DNA of 64,000 bases from Psychrosphaera saromensis (lineage in GTDB: Bacteria > Pseudomonadota > Gammaproteobacteria > Enterobacterales > Alteromonadaceae), in assembly GCF_002954545.1 (NCBI RefSeq), contig NZ_MSCH01000003.1:186001-250000 (forward strand). The letters run 5' to 3'. Position numbers and translations under genes: made by a program. The stretch's first letter is position 1. Each line of letters begins with the position of its first letter. Shown piece by piece: positions 9,314-17,726 of this stretch. The notes beneath the pieces are model-generated. The model was given only the letters and a program-made list of their open reading frames with translations, was not told the origin of the DNA and did not search any database.

Positions 9314-12300
9314 CTAAAGACGATACGAAACACTCAACATCACTGTGTTTACATCTCGCTCTACACTGGTCTTTAACCATCTAAGTCCCAAGCTAGCTTT
9401 GTTATTCAATTGGTAGCCTAGCGTTAATCCATATAATAATGAGATATCGCTTTCTTTAAATGTATGTGATTCATCACCTACGTCTACGCCAATTTCACCA
9501 TTCCATGAAAACAGACCAACTTGTGGAGCTAAGTACCAATTCTCTAAGTTATAGTTATTGGCACCTTTGTATTGATAAGTGTATTCAACACTCGCCGTTA
9601 AGCCTTTGCCGCTGACCATATCAAGCTCAGATAACGCATCAACCAAATCTTCTACTGAAGACGTTACGCCATTAAAGGTTAACGTTGCTGGTCCCAAGTC
9701 CATATAACCAGCGAGTACACGCCAGTCACTATAAATTTGATACCCAATCTCGGCGTGATATCCAAAACGACTGCCGTCCGTTGATATGCCATTTTGCTCT
9801 TGGCTATTATTAGCTAAACCTTGCTCTGCGCTTTTATTGCTTACTTCACTACTTGCAGTGCCCAAGCTTAAATCAATCGTCAAATCACTCATTTTAAAGC
9901 TTTGTGATTGAGTCTCTGCTGCTTGAACGCCAGTGGCAAATAACACCAAGAATGCCGCCATTAGCTTTTTTATCGGTGTCGGTGTCGCTGTAGATATAGA
10001 CGTAAGCTTAACTTTGCGTATTAGTAACAATATCAAACAACCAAATAAGCCCATGATTGGCATACTGCCGCCACTGCTTTTTGCTTTTACTGTCACTTCT
10101 TTAAACACAGAATTAAATGTTGTACTTGCACTACTGGCTTCGCTGCTTGCGTCAGCACCTACAATGCTAGTCACTATTGCACCATTAACATTTGCACTGC
10201 CAACTAAAGCTAACGTAATGGTAACCGTCTCCCCTGCTTCAACACTTGCAATCGTACAGGTTAATAAAGTACCCACTAGTTCACAGTTATCTGGTACAAC
10301 GCTCAATACAACACCTTCTGGTATCGTCGTGGTTATTTGTACATTCTCAGCCGCCTCGTCACCACTATTGGTAAGCGTGATTTCATAAGATATGTCATAC
10401 GATGTGTTATTTGGTGTTGTGGCTACTGCACTAACCGTTAAATTTGCAACACTAGATGTTGATGATCCATTAACACTAGGTGTTGATGATCCATTAAGAT
10501 TACTTGCTGTGATTGTTATGGTGCTATCAGCAATGGTTAAACTAGTTTTAGCCCCTGCATTCCAATCTTCTGCAGCCGCTAAATTATAGACAGTACCATC
10601 CATTGAGGTAGTGCCGTTTTTATTGATTAACGCATTTACTTCCGCTTTGTCAGTTTCACTTAAGGTTAACGTAAATTCTGTTGAGCTGGCTATATCAACA
10701 TCGACCGAATCAGTTAATGTATAACTGTCACTCGCTTCACCTGTAAAGGTAAACATTGAAACGTCAATATCATTAGTTGCACCAGTTTTATCAGAAAAAT
10801 TAATGCCAGTTACTGTTAATTTGCCATTTAAAATATCGTAAATAACACCTGTAATTTCAGGAAATACGATATGTAACATTTCAACTTTTGACAGTACCGG
10901 ACTAATAACCGGTGACAGTGAATTCAATTGTGCACGCCAGCGTATATCGTCAGTGCCAGTTTCTGGGAAGGTAAACTCAGTGCCTGATTTTACGCTGTAC
11001 CATTTGTCACCACCATTATTGCTTACATAATAATCGATAGACGTATTGCGGGTGGTAGCGGTATTGGTTGTTGCTGTGGCGGTTAGCGTAACACTGATAA
11101 CATCAACCAAAGTGCCATTCACTTTATTTGAGTAGACTTGATTAGCATGAGTGTTGTAGTAAGCTTGTTTATACAGCTTATTACTTTGTCCATTATTGCC
11201 TGCGACAAGGTCTACATCCCCATCGTTATCAACGTCAAATAAGGCTAGTGCCCTAGTCGCATCTGTCTCATCACCTATGTCAATGCCTGTGGTTGAAAAC
11301 GCGCCACTGCCGTCATTTAAGTAGATTTTATTAGTCTGATTAGCATTGCTTACAACTAAATCTTTATCGCCATCATTATCCACATCCATGAAAACCACTG
11401 TACGGGTCTCGTCCAGTTCAGTACCGATATTTGTACCCGCCGCAAAAGTGCCATTCCCAGCATTCAAGTAAAGCTTATTCACATCCAAATAATTACCTTC
11501 AACCATATCCAGATCGCCATCAGAATCGACATCGAGAAAAGCAAGAGAAGCGGTATCATCTTTATTTGTATTAATAGGCGTGCCTATTATAGGCCAATCT
11601 CCAGTACCATCATTCATGTAAGTTTTATTAGTCGCATCCTTGCTATTACCTGCCACGACATCTAGGTACCCATCATTATTGATGTCCTCTAAGACGATTG
11701 CATAAGTAGCCTCGTAATCACCACCAATGTCACGACCTCTTGTAGGAAAGCCGCCACTGCCGTCATTACGATATAGCTGATTGCTTACAGTGAGATCAAG
11801 GTTACCAAGCACTATATCTATATCCCCGTCCTTATCGACATCACCTACCGCAATACTACTGGTGTCATCCGTATCATCGCCAATGTTGATGCCTGTAGCT
11901 GAAAAGCCACCAGTACCATCATTAAGATACACTTTAGAAGCTTCTCCAAAAGCATTGCCGGCTATCACATCTATATCACCATCTTTGTCGATATCGGCTA
12001 AGGCAATCGCATTAGTATTATCAGTTTCACTACCAATGCTGGTACCAGTTTCAGGAAAGTTACCACTTCCGTCATTGAGGTAAAGTTTATTGGTATTATT
12101 AGTATTACCTACCACTAGATCTAAATAGCCATCTTTATTAACATCACCATAGGCAAGTGCAGTGGAATAATCCTCCTGGGTGCTTATATCAGTACCTCTC
12201 GACTCAAAAGTACCACGCGTATGGGTAAGGTAAAGTCTGTTGGTGCTGCTATTATCTTTATTCGCCATAAAAACATCAAAATCGCCATCATTATCAACAT

Positions 12301-14539
12301 CAGCAAACGTTATTGCATTGGTAAGTTCGATCTCTTCACCATAAGTGTCAATATTAATAGCTGTACCTGTGGTAGGAAAATTAGCACTGCCGTCATTAAG
12401 GTAAATTTTATTGGGTTCACCTGGATCAGCGGTCATCACATCTATATCACCATCATTGTCTATATCGAACAACTTAAGCCCAAGAGTTGGAGCTGTATCA
12501 TTACCAATGCTGGTACCTGTCGTAGGGAATTCACCAGTACCATTATTAAGATAAAGTTTATTTGTTGATCTATCCTCCGCTGTCACAAGGTCTAAATCAC
12601 CATCATTATCCATGTCGGCAAAGACAACGCGTCCAGTAGCATCTGTCTCAGTTCCAATGCTAGTAGCTGTAGCAGAAAAGCCACCACTGCCATCATTAAT
12701 ATAGAGTTTGTTTGTTTCAGAATTATTCGCTATAACCACATCTATAAAACCATCCACATTTACATCTACTAGCGCAACATGAACAGAAATATCTGTGTCA
12801 TTACTAATGTTAACTCCGGTATTGGAAAAACCACCACTACCGTCATTGAAGTATGCTTTATTGGTTTCATTAACGTTAGCTGCCACTATGTCCAAGTCGC
12901 CATCGTTGTCCAAATCAGCCAAAGCGATAGACAAAGTTGCATCTATATCACTACTAATGTTTGTAGGTACTGCAGGAAAACCGCCATTACCATCATTAAT
13001 GAAGAGCTTATTGGTTTCATTTTTATTGCCAATAATTATATCAAGATTTGCATCGCCATCCACATCAGCCAATACAATAGAAATACTCTCTTCCTCGGTA
13101 GTGTCTATAATCGTACCTGTTTCTGCAAAAGTGCCATTTTCATTACCAAAGTAGATTCTGCGTTTGTAATAACTAGAAACGATTATATCAACATATCCAT
13201 CGTTATTTATGTCTCCCGAAGCAGCACTAATGTTAGAATCTGTATCAGTACCAAAGCTGATCCCTCTTGATGTAAGGCCACGATCACTTTCATTCCGATA
13301 AAGCTTATTGGTTTGATTATAATCGCCTGTCATAAGGTCAATGTCGCCATCATGGTCCACATCACCAAGCGCTAGACTACGAGTGTCATCCGTATTACTG
13401 CCTACGGCTGTGCCTGTTGCAAAAACGCCGCTACCATCATTAAGGTATAATGTATTGGTTTGACTATCATTAGCTGTCATTAAGTCAAGATCACCATCAA
13501 TATCTACATCTGCTAAGACGCCCAAATAGGTTTTATCGGTACCACTGCCAATGGCGGTGGCTGTTGCCGTAAAACTACCGTTCCCGTTGTTAAGGTGTAA
13601 CTTATGGGTTGCATCATAATTACTAACCAGTAAATCAAGATCGCCATCACTATCTAAATCCCCTAAGGAGACAGAGACGGTATCATTTGCATCACTGTCT
13701 ATAGCAGTACCTGTTGTTGAAAAACTACCACTTCCATCATTGAGGTATAACTTATTGGCTTGATCTTTATTTCCGACCACGACATCAAGGTCGCCATCAC
13801 TATCCACATCCCCTAATGAGATAGTTTGGCTGCTATCGGTTTCACTTCCTATATTTGTGCCTACGGTAAAACCGCCCACTCCATTATTAAGGTATAACTT
13901 ATTGGTTTTACCTTTATTTGCGGTTACTACATCAAGGTCACCATCACTATCCACATCCCCTAAAGCAAGTTCCCATGTTTCATCGGTCTCATTGCCAATA
14001 TCTGAGCCTGTTGCTGCAAAACTGCTGGCGCTACTATCATAAAGATACAACTTATTGGTTTCACCCGAATTACTAACCACAAGGTCAAGGTAGCCATCTT
14101 TATTAACATCGGCTAAAACGACATGATAGGTAACATCCGTCTCACTGCCTATATTTGTACCTGCTGCAAAACTATTATTACCAGGGTTATAAAGATATAA
14201 CTTATTGGTTTGACCATTATTACCAGCCACAAGGTCAAGGTCACCATCTCCGTCCACATCCGCAACGGTGATACTTGTAGTAGCATCCGAATCACTACTA
14301 TTCGAGTCAAATCCTAGTGTATTTCCGTCAAGTAGACCTTGTTCTTGTTGCCTTGGTCCAGCCAAATATAAGGCTTGCTTTGCAGTAGATAAATTTGCCG
14401 TAGTTTTTGAAGTGTCAATTGAAGCGTCACTTGAAAAGCCTTCAGAGAAAGTAACGCTTGCGGCAATAACGCCAACACTCGTAATAAGTGCAAAAGAAAC
14501 TAACCACTTCTTTTTTGAATTATGTGTCAGGTTAAACAT
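9314..14539 (-). CDS. Giant exported FG-GAP repeat/DUF11 protein fused to an outer-membrane barrel
   Basis: A 1741-residue protein. Residues 1-35 are a signal peptide (KKKW, hydrophobic core). From about 90 to 1130 there are 21 FG-GAP/VCBS-like repeats of about 50 residues, each with a calcium-loop motif such as DVDGDGDLDL and ending in TNKLYL; these should fold as beta-propeller blades. A linker domain follows (about 1130-1370), then a DUF11-like domain (about 1380-1480; TNSGDEAAENVQITTTIPEG). Next is a GlyGly-CTERM-like sorting tail (GG at 1490-1491, hydrophobic LFGCLILLLI, basic RKVK). The frame does not stop there: a second signal-peptide-like segment (about 1523-1543, ending VQAAE) leads into an outer-membrane beta-barrel of about 195 residues ending YRL. 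It is probably a surface protein. It looks like two ancestral genes joined in frame. Confidence 0.8.
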   Translation of the reverse strand: MFNLTHNSKKKWLVSFALITSVGVIAASVTFSEGFSSDASIDTSKTTANLSTAKQALYLAGPRQQEQGLLDGNTLGFDSNSSDSDATTSITVADVDGDGDLDLVAGNNGQTNKLYLYNPGNNSFAAGTNIGSETDVTYHVVLADVNKDGYLDLVVSNSGETNKLYLYDSSASSFAATGSDIGNETDETWELALGDVDSDGDLDVVTANKGKTNKLYLNNGVGGFTVGTNIGSETDSSQTISLGDVDSDGDLDVVVGNKDQANKLYLNDGSGSFSTTGTAIDSDANDTVSVSLGDLDSDGDLDLLVSNYDATHKLHLNNGNGSFTATATAIGSGTDKTYLGVLADVDIDGDLDLMTANDSQTNTLYLNDGSGVFATGTAVGSNTDDTRSLALGDVDHDGDIDLMTGDYNQTNKLYRNESDRGLTSRGISFGTDTDSNISAASGDINNDGYVDIIVSSYYKRRIYFGNENGTFAETGTIIDTTEEESISIVLADVDGDANLDIIIGNKNETNKLFINDGNGGFPAVPTNISSDIDATLSIALADLDNDGDLDIVAANVNETNKAYFNDGSGGFSNTGVNISNDTDISVHVALVDVNVDGFIDVVIANNSETNKLYINDGSGGFSATATSIGTETDATGRVVFADMDNDGDLDLVTAEDRSTNKLYLNNGTGEFPTTGTSIGNDTAPTLGLKLFDIDNDGDIDVMTADPGEPNKIYLNDGSANFPTTGTAINIDTYGEEIELTNAITFADVDNDGDFDVFMANKDNSSTNRLYLTHTRGTFESRGTDISTQEDYSTALAYGDVNKDGYLDLVVGNTNNTNKLYLNDGSGNFPETGTSIGSETDNTNAIALADIDKDGDIDVIAGNAFGEASKVYLNDGTGGFSATGINIGDDTDDTSSIAVGDVDKDGDIDIVLGNLDLTVSNQLYRNDGSGGFPTRGRDIGGDYEATYAIVLEDINNDGYLDVVAGNSKDATNKTYMNDGTGDWPIIGTPINTNKDDTASLAFLDVDSDGDLDMVEGNYLDVNKLYLNAGNGTFAAGTNIGTELDETRTVVFMDVDNDGDKDLVVSNANQTNKIYLNDGSGAFSTTGIDIGDETDATRALALFDVDNDGDVDLVAGNNGQSNKLYKQAYYNTHANQVYSNKVNGTLVDVISVTLTATATTNTATTRNTSIDYYVSNNGGDKWYSVKSGTEFTFPETGTDDIRWRAQLNSLSPVISPVLSKVEMLHIVFPEITGVIYDILNGKLTVTGINFSDKTGATNDIDVSMFTFTGEASDSYTLTDSVDVDIASSTEFTLTLSETDKAEVNALINKNGTTSMDGTVYNLAAAEDWNAGAKTSLTIADSTITITASNLNGSSTPSVNGSSTSSVANLTVSAVATTPNNTSYDISYEITLTNSGDEAAENVQITTTIPEGVVLSVVPDNCELVGTLLTCTIASVEAGETVTITLALVGSANVNGAIVTSIVGADASSEASSASTTFNSVFKEVTVKAKSSGGSMPIMGLFGCLILLLIRKVKLTSISTATPTPIKKLMAAFLVLFATGVQAAETQSQSFKMSDLTIDLSLGTASSEVSNKSAEQGLANNSQEQNGISTDGSRFGYHAEIGYQIYSDWRVLAGYMDLGPATLTFNGVTSSVEDLVDALSELDMVSGKGLTASVEYTYQYKGANNYNLENWYLAPQVGLFSWNGEIGVDVGDESHTFKESDISLLYGLTLGYQLNNKASLGLRWLKTSVERDVNTVMLSVSYRL

Positions 14540-14859
14540 GTGTGTACCTACCTTTTGGGATAGTGGATTTATGGCTAAGCTTTTGTGCTAGCTCTTATAA
14601 CAGTCTCTTTTTTATAAACATCGTGGGTGTTTCATACTTATAAAATGACATTTAAAATAACAAGAATATTAACTGAACAATATTGCACGGTATTGCACGT
14701 GACAAATGCAAGTAGCAAAGTACACGTGGCAAAATGCACGTAGCAAATTAAATTACCTTGGTAGCAATGGTAAAGAAAAAACAGATGTGTCGATATATGC
14801 AGAGGTGAGGAATGTTTGCTTAAATGTCTCAATCTTTATCGTATTTGTCTCATGCAGGT
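14540..14859. other. Intergenic region between the FG-GAP gene and an araC-type gene
   Basis: This 320-bp gap should contain the promoter of the FG-GAP gene (minus strand) and the 3' end of the araC-type gene. The only pattern I see is the degenerate short repeat at 14683-14749. The 64- and 68-codon frames on the two strands look like chance. Confidence 0.4.
14683..14749. repeat. Degenerate 13-15 bp tandem repeat
   Basis: Four to five imperfect units of the form TGCACGTAGCAAA: TTGCACGG, TTGCACGTGACAAA, TGCAAGTAGCAAAG, TACACGTGGCAAAA, TGCACGTAGCAAAT. They lie about 150-210 bp upstream of the FG-GAP start. Confidence 0.55.
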
Positions 14860-15951
14860 CTATTTTTGCAATAAAACTCGATTTAACCATGCACTTATTA
14901 ACAGAGAATTAGCTGTAGGTTGTTCATTGGGATCATTCAAATCAACCATTTTGTAGGTATTAGTTAGCTGGATAGATTCTGAAGGTGATATCCCAAACTC
15001 TTCTTTAAATAACAAGCTAAAATTAGATAAAGATTTAAACCCTGACTGAAAGGCAATAGTCGATATTTGTGGTTTTGTTTCTTCGTTACTGCACAGTAAG
15101 TGATACGCATGATGTAATCTTTGCTTCCTAATAAAATTTGCAACGCCGCCTAAAGCCTCTGTTATACGATACAGTTTTGCTCTAGAAATATTATATTTTG
15201 TGCAAATATCAGCCACATTAAAATCAACACTTTGGATATTTGCACAGATATATTCTTTAATTTTAAATAATAGATAATTATCTGATCTAGGAGGAGTAAG
15301 AACAGCTGTTTTGATATGATTTTGTAAGGCTGATATAACCAATTCAATGGTCAATTTAGAAACGTCTAAAATTTCATTCTGAGTAATATATTGTGCTTCT
15401 TGTCTTAACATCCTCAGATGATTTACTAATAGGCGAGTCATCACACTTGCTTGGTCTAACGTTTGTAGATGTAATCCCTCTATGTTTATACCATATTTGC
15501 TTATAACATCTCTTGGTATAACAAGACTTATAGTATCAATTATAGGGGTAATGCCAGTGACCTCCCGTGACATATCAAGGATAGTTATCCCTCCAGCACC
15601 ATTACGAATGCTACTACCGTCACCAGAGAAATCACAATATCCATCTAATATTAATTTAACAATTACGCCATCATAGCCAGATTTAAGCGCTCGCTCTGTA
15701 TTACTGTAATATTTTTGCGGAGTGGCTCCTGCGTTAATACATAGGAAGTTTTTAAAAAAATAACCACTTACTTTAGCTTCAAAGGTAGCATCCTCAACAT
15801 TAGCATCTTCAACGTTAGCGCCTTTAGCTTGCTCTGGTGTAAGATTTGATGTTTGATAAAATGGATGCATAACATCTCGCCACGCCACTTTTTTATGTTC
15901 AGTAGGAAGCGTAGAAGTACAAAAATGAAAAGATGATATTTTTTGTGGCAT
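14860..15951 (-). CDS. AraC-family transcriptional regulator
   Basis: A 363-residue regulator with an N-terminal AraC_binding_2-like sensing domain and a C-terminal AraC DNA-binding domain (about 235-335). There the two helix-turn-helix units are visible as VADICTKYNISRAKLYRITEA and ISTAFQSGFKSLSNFSLLFKEEFGISPSE-like segments. A small in-frame tandem repeat near the N-terminus gives NVEDANVEDA, encoded by a 15-bp direct repeat at 15787-15816. The gene is divergent from thpR, and the shared gap holds 11 copies of an 8-bp repeat. Target genes are unknown. Confidence 0.85.
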   Translation of the reverse strand: MPQKISSFHFCTSTLPTEHKKVAWRDVMHPFYQTSNLTPEQAKGANVEDANVEDATFEAKVSGYFFKNFLCINAGATPQKYYSNTERALKSGYDGVIVKLILDGYCDFSGDGSSIRNGAGGITILDMSREVTGITPIIDTISLVIPRDVISKYGINIEGLHLQTLDQASVMTRLLVNHLRMLRQEAQYITQNEILDVSKLTIELVISALQNHIKTAVLTPPRSDNYLLFKIKEYICANIQSVDFNVADICTKYNISRAKLYRITEALGGVANFIRKQRLHHAYHLLCSNEETKPQISTIAFQSGFKSLSNFSLLFKEEFGISPSESIQLTNTYKMVDLNDPNEQPTANSLLISAWLNRVLLQK

Positions 15952-16023
15952 GCATAATCTTAATAGATTTTATTATAGGCTTTATACAATATTACTCATA
16001 TTGCAGTAGCAAAACTACCTATT

Positions 16024-16111
16024 AATGCTTGAATGCTTGAATGCTTGAATGCTTGAATGCTTGAATGCTTGAATGCTTGAATGCTTGAATGCTTGAATGC
16101 TTGAATGCTTG
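16024..16111. repeat. Simple sequence repeat, 11 copies of AATGCTTG
   Basis: Eleven perfect tandem copies of the octamer (88 bp) fill the middle of the 195-bp gap between the divergent araC-type gene and thpR. Each unit contains an ATG, but every reading frame through the array meets TGA within 24 bp, so it cannot encode a leader. The copy number is likely to vary by slippage, which would change promoter spacing. Confidence 0.95.
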
Positions 16112-16146
16112 AAATGGTAAAGCCCTAAAAACACAAGGTCAACAAA

Positions 16147-16683
16147 ATGCAAAAAAATCACTCGCGTTATTTTATTGGTTTAGATTTATCTAGTACTGAC
16201 AAGTTGGCTATTGCTCATTGGCGTGACAAGCAAATATTTGCAGCGACAGACAAGCCAGTTCCAGTTGAGAATTTTCACATTACCTTGTCGTTTTTGGGGC
16301 AAGTTACTCAGAATAAACTTGAGCAGTTGGAAACGTTATTAGATGCAATTTCAACCCAAAGAGTTAACACAATAACCAATGAGCTTGGTGTATTTAGTAA
16401 ACCTAAAATATTGTATTTGGGTGTGGAGTTAACGCCAAGTTTACAACAGCTAGCCAAGCAATGTTTGGGGGTTAATGGAAAATTAGCATTGCCTAGTCCA
16501 CATGAAATATACCGTCCGCATATAACACTAAATCGTAAACACGCAGAAGCAGTTCCTATCATGTTTGAACCACCAAAGCTTGAATTAAACTTCACTGAGT
16601 TTCATTTATTTGAGTCCGTATCAAGTTCCAAACAAGGTAAACCACCGCATTATCCTAAACGCATGAGCTTTAGACTGGAATAA
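16147..16683 (+). CDS. thpR: RNA 2',3'-cyclic phosphodiesterase (LigT/ThpR family)
   Basis: A 178-residue protein of the 2H phosphoesterase superfamily, which hydrolyses 2',3'-cyclic ends of RNA (and ligates tRNA halves in vitro). The two catalytic HxTx motifs are visible as FHITLSFLG (about residue 41) and PHITLNRK (about residue 125). Length is typical. An AAGG upstream of the ATG serves as ribosome binding site. It stands alone between two simple repeats: an octamer array ends 35 bp before the start, and a heptamer array begins at the stop codon itself. Confidence 0.93.
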   Translation: MQKNHSRYFIGLDLSSTDKLAIAHWRDKQIFAATDKPVPVENFHITLSFLGQVTQNKLEQLETLLDAISTQRVNTITNELGVFSKPKILYLGVELTPSLQQLAKQCLGVNGKLALPSPHEIYRPHITLNRKHAEAVPIMFEPPKLELNFTEFHLFESVSSSKQGKPPHYPKRMSFRLE

Positions 16684-16748
16684 GCTGTAAGCTGTAAGCT
16701 GTAAGCTGTAAGCTGTAAGCTGTAAGCTGTAAGCTGTAAGCTGTAAGC
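16681..16748. repeat. Simple sequence repeat, 9 copies of TAAGCTG
   Basis: Nine perfect copies of the heptamer plus a partial tenth. The first three bases are the TAA stop codon of thpR, so the array begins exactly at the end of the gene. It does not form a good terminator. Confidence 0.95.
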
Positions 16749-16784
16749 GAAAAATGATGTATCGTTATTATATACAGTCAACAA

Positions 16785-17498
16785 TTAAAAGTTAGATAAG
16801 CTTGAGGGAAGTGATGGTAAATTTACAATCTTTAATTGTATTCTGTCTTTAAATATTTCGAGCATTCTCAAAGTATCACAGTCATACATTCTTGGGTCAT
16901 CGTTATATGCAATATTAGTTAAGGGTAAAAATATATAATCTCGATAATCTTGATCTAATTCCCACCAATCACAAACGTAAATATTTAAGAAATCGACTAC
17001 GGCGTTTATCGCTAATTCAGCTTCACTAATAGACCAACGTCCTCGCTCATATGTCATATTTTGTACGTTCTGTTTCTTCAATTTCTTTTTTTCTATTGAT
17101 TTGTGAAGCCAAGATAACTCACCTTCTAATTTTTGTGATTTATACTGAATTTTCTTCGAGGAAACCTTAGGATGTACGCTGTCATTTCGTAGTTTAATTA
17201 AATTTTTAATGCCTTGATATTCTTTACATGACTTATCTAAACTTTTACCTGTGTTTTTATTTAATACCAACTCAAATTTTTTTAAAGTATCATATTGCCT
17301 TTCATTTACAGGTTCCTCTAAAGCTTCAAGTATACAATTAGCAGCAGCCTCTAAACTATATGTAATAGTCAGAATAGAGGATGTAACTAAGCAGTTTTGT
17401 AAAAAAGTTTCTTCGGTTCTTTCAGCTTCATATAACAATCGTAAGGCTTCTCCAAGCAAACTAAAAAACCTATTTTCTGTTTGTTCACCTACTTGCAT
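16785..17498 (-). CDS. Hypothetical protein with HEPN-like Rx4H motif
   Basis: A 237-residue, mostly helical, charged protein with no signal peptide or membrane segment. I do not recognise a named family. The segment LIKLRNDSVHPK (101-112) contains RNDSVH, an R-x4-H motif as found in HEPN ribonucleases and related helical proteins, with long helices before and after it as in that fold. A basic helix rich in lysine follows (about 115-145). The ATG is preceded by AAAGG at suitable spacing. It is alone and convergent with thpR, with an AT-rich composition slightly unlike its neighbours. The HEPN assignment is inference from one motif. Confidence 0.6.
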   Translation of the reverse strand: MQVGEQTENRFFSLLGEALRLLYEAERTEETFLQNCLVTSSILTITYSLEAAANCILEALEEPVNERQYDTLKKFELVLNKNTGKSLDKSCKEYQGIKNLIKLRNDSVHPKVSSKKIQYKSQKLEGELSWLHKSIEKKKLKKQNVQNMTYERGRWSISEAELAINAVVDFLNIYVCDWWELDQDYRDYIFLPLTNIAYNDDPRMYDCDTLRMLEIFKDRIQLKIVNLPSLPSSLSNF

Positions 17499-17726
17499 TT
17501 TTAAGCCTTTAATATCATTTCATAATATACATACTGTACTCTAATTTTAATCTTTCATCTAAATCAGCTTATGTTAAGTTTCAATCGCCCAACATTTTTA
17601 AAAACTATCACTATTTAAGTAATATGAAACTCACCGCAATTTCAATCAAGACTGAATGATTTATGCGTGTAAACTTGAGCATTACATTACTTAAAGAATC
17701 ACTAAACTGAAAAATGAATATAGTAA

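Noticed and set aside
12221-13270. Long open frames on the plus strand opposite the FG-GAP gene.
   Set aside because: They are antisense shadows: the repeated Asp/Gly/Asn codons leave few stops on the other strand. The protein repeats support only the minus-strand gene.
14638-14912. Overlapping frames of 64 and 68 codons on the two strands in the gap after the araC-type gene.
   Set aside because: No family resemblance or ribosome site; they cross the degenerate repeat at 14683-14749.
16024-16111. Could the octamer array be a CRISPR array?
   Set aside because: It has no spacers; the units are 8 bp and contiguous, and no cas gene is present.
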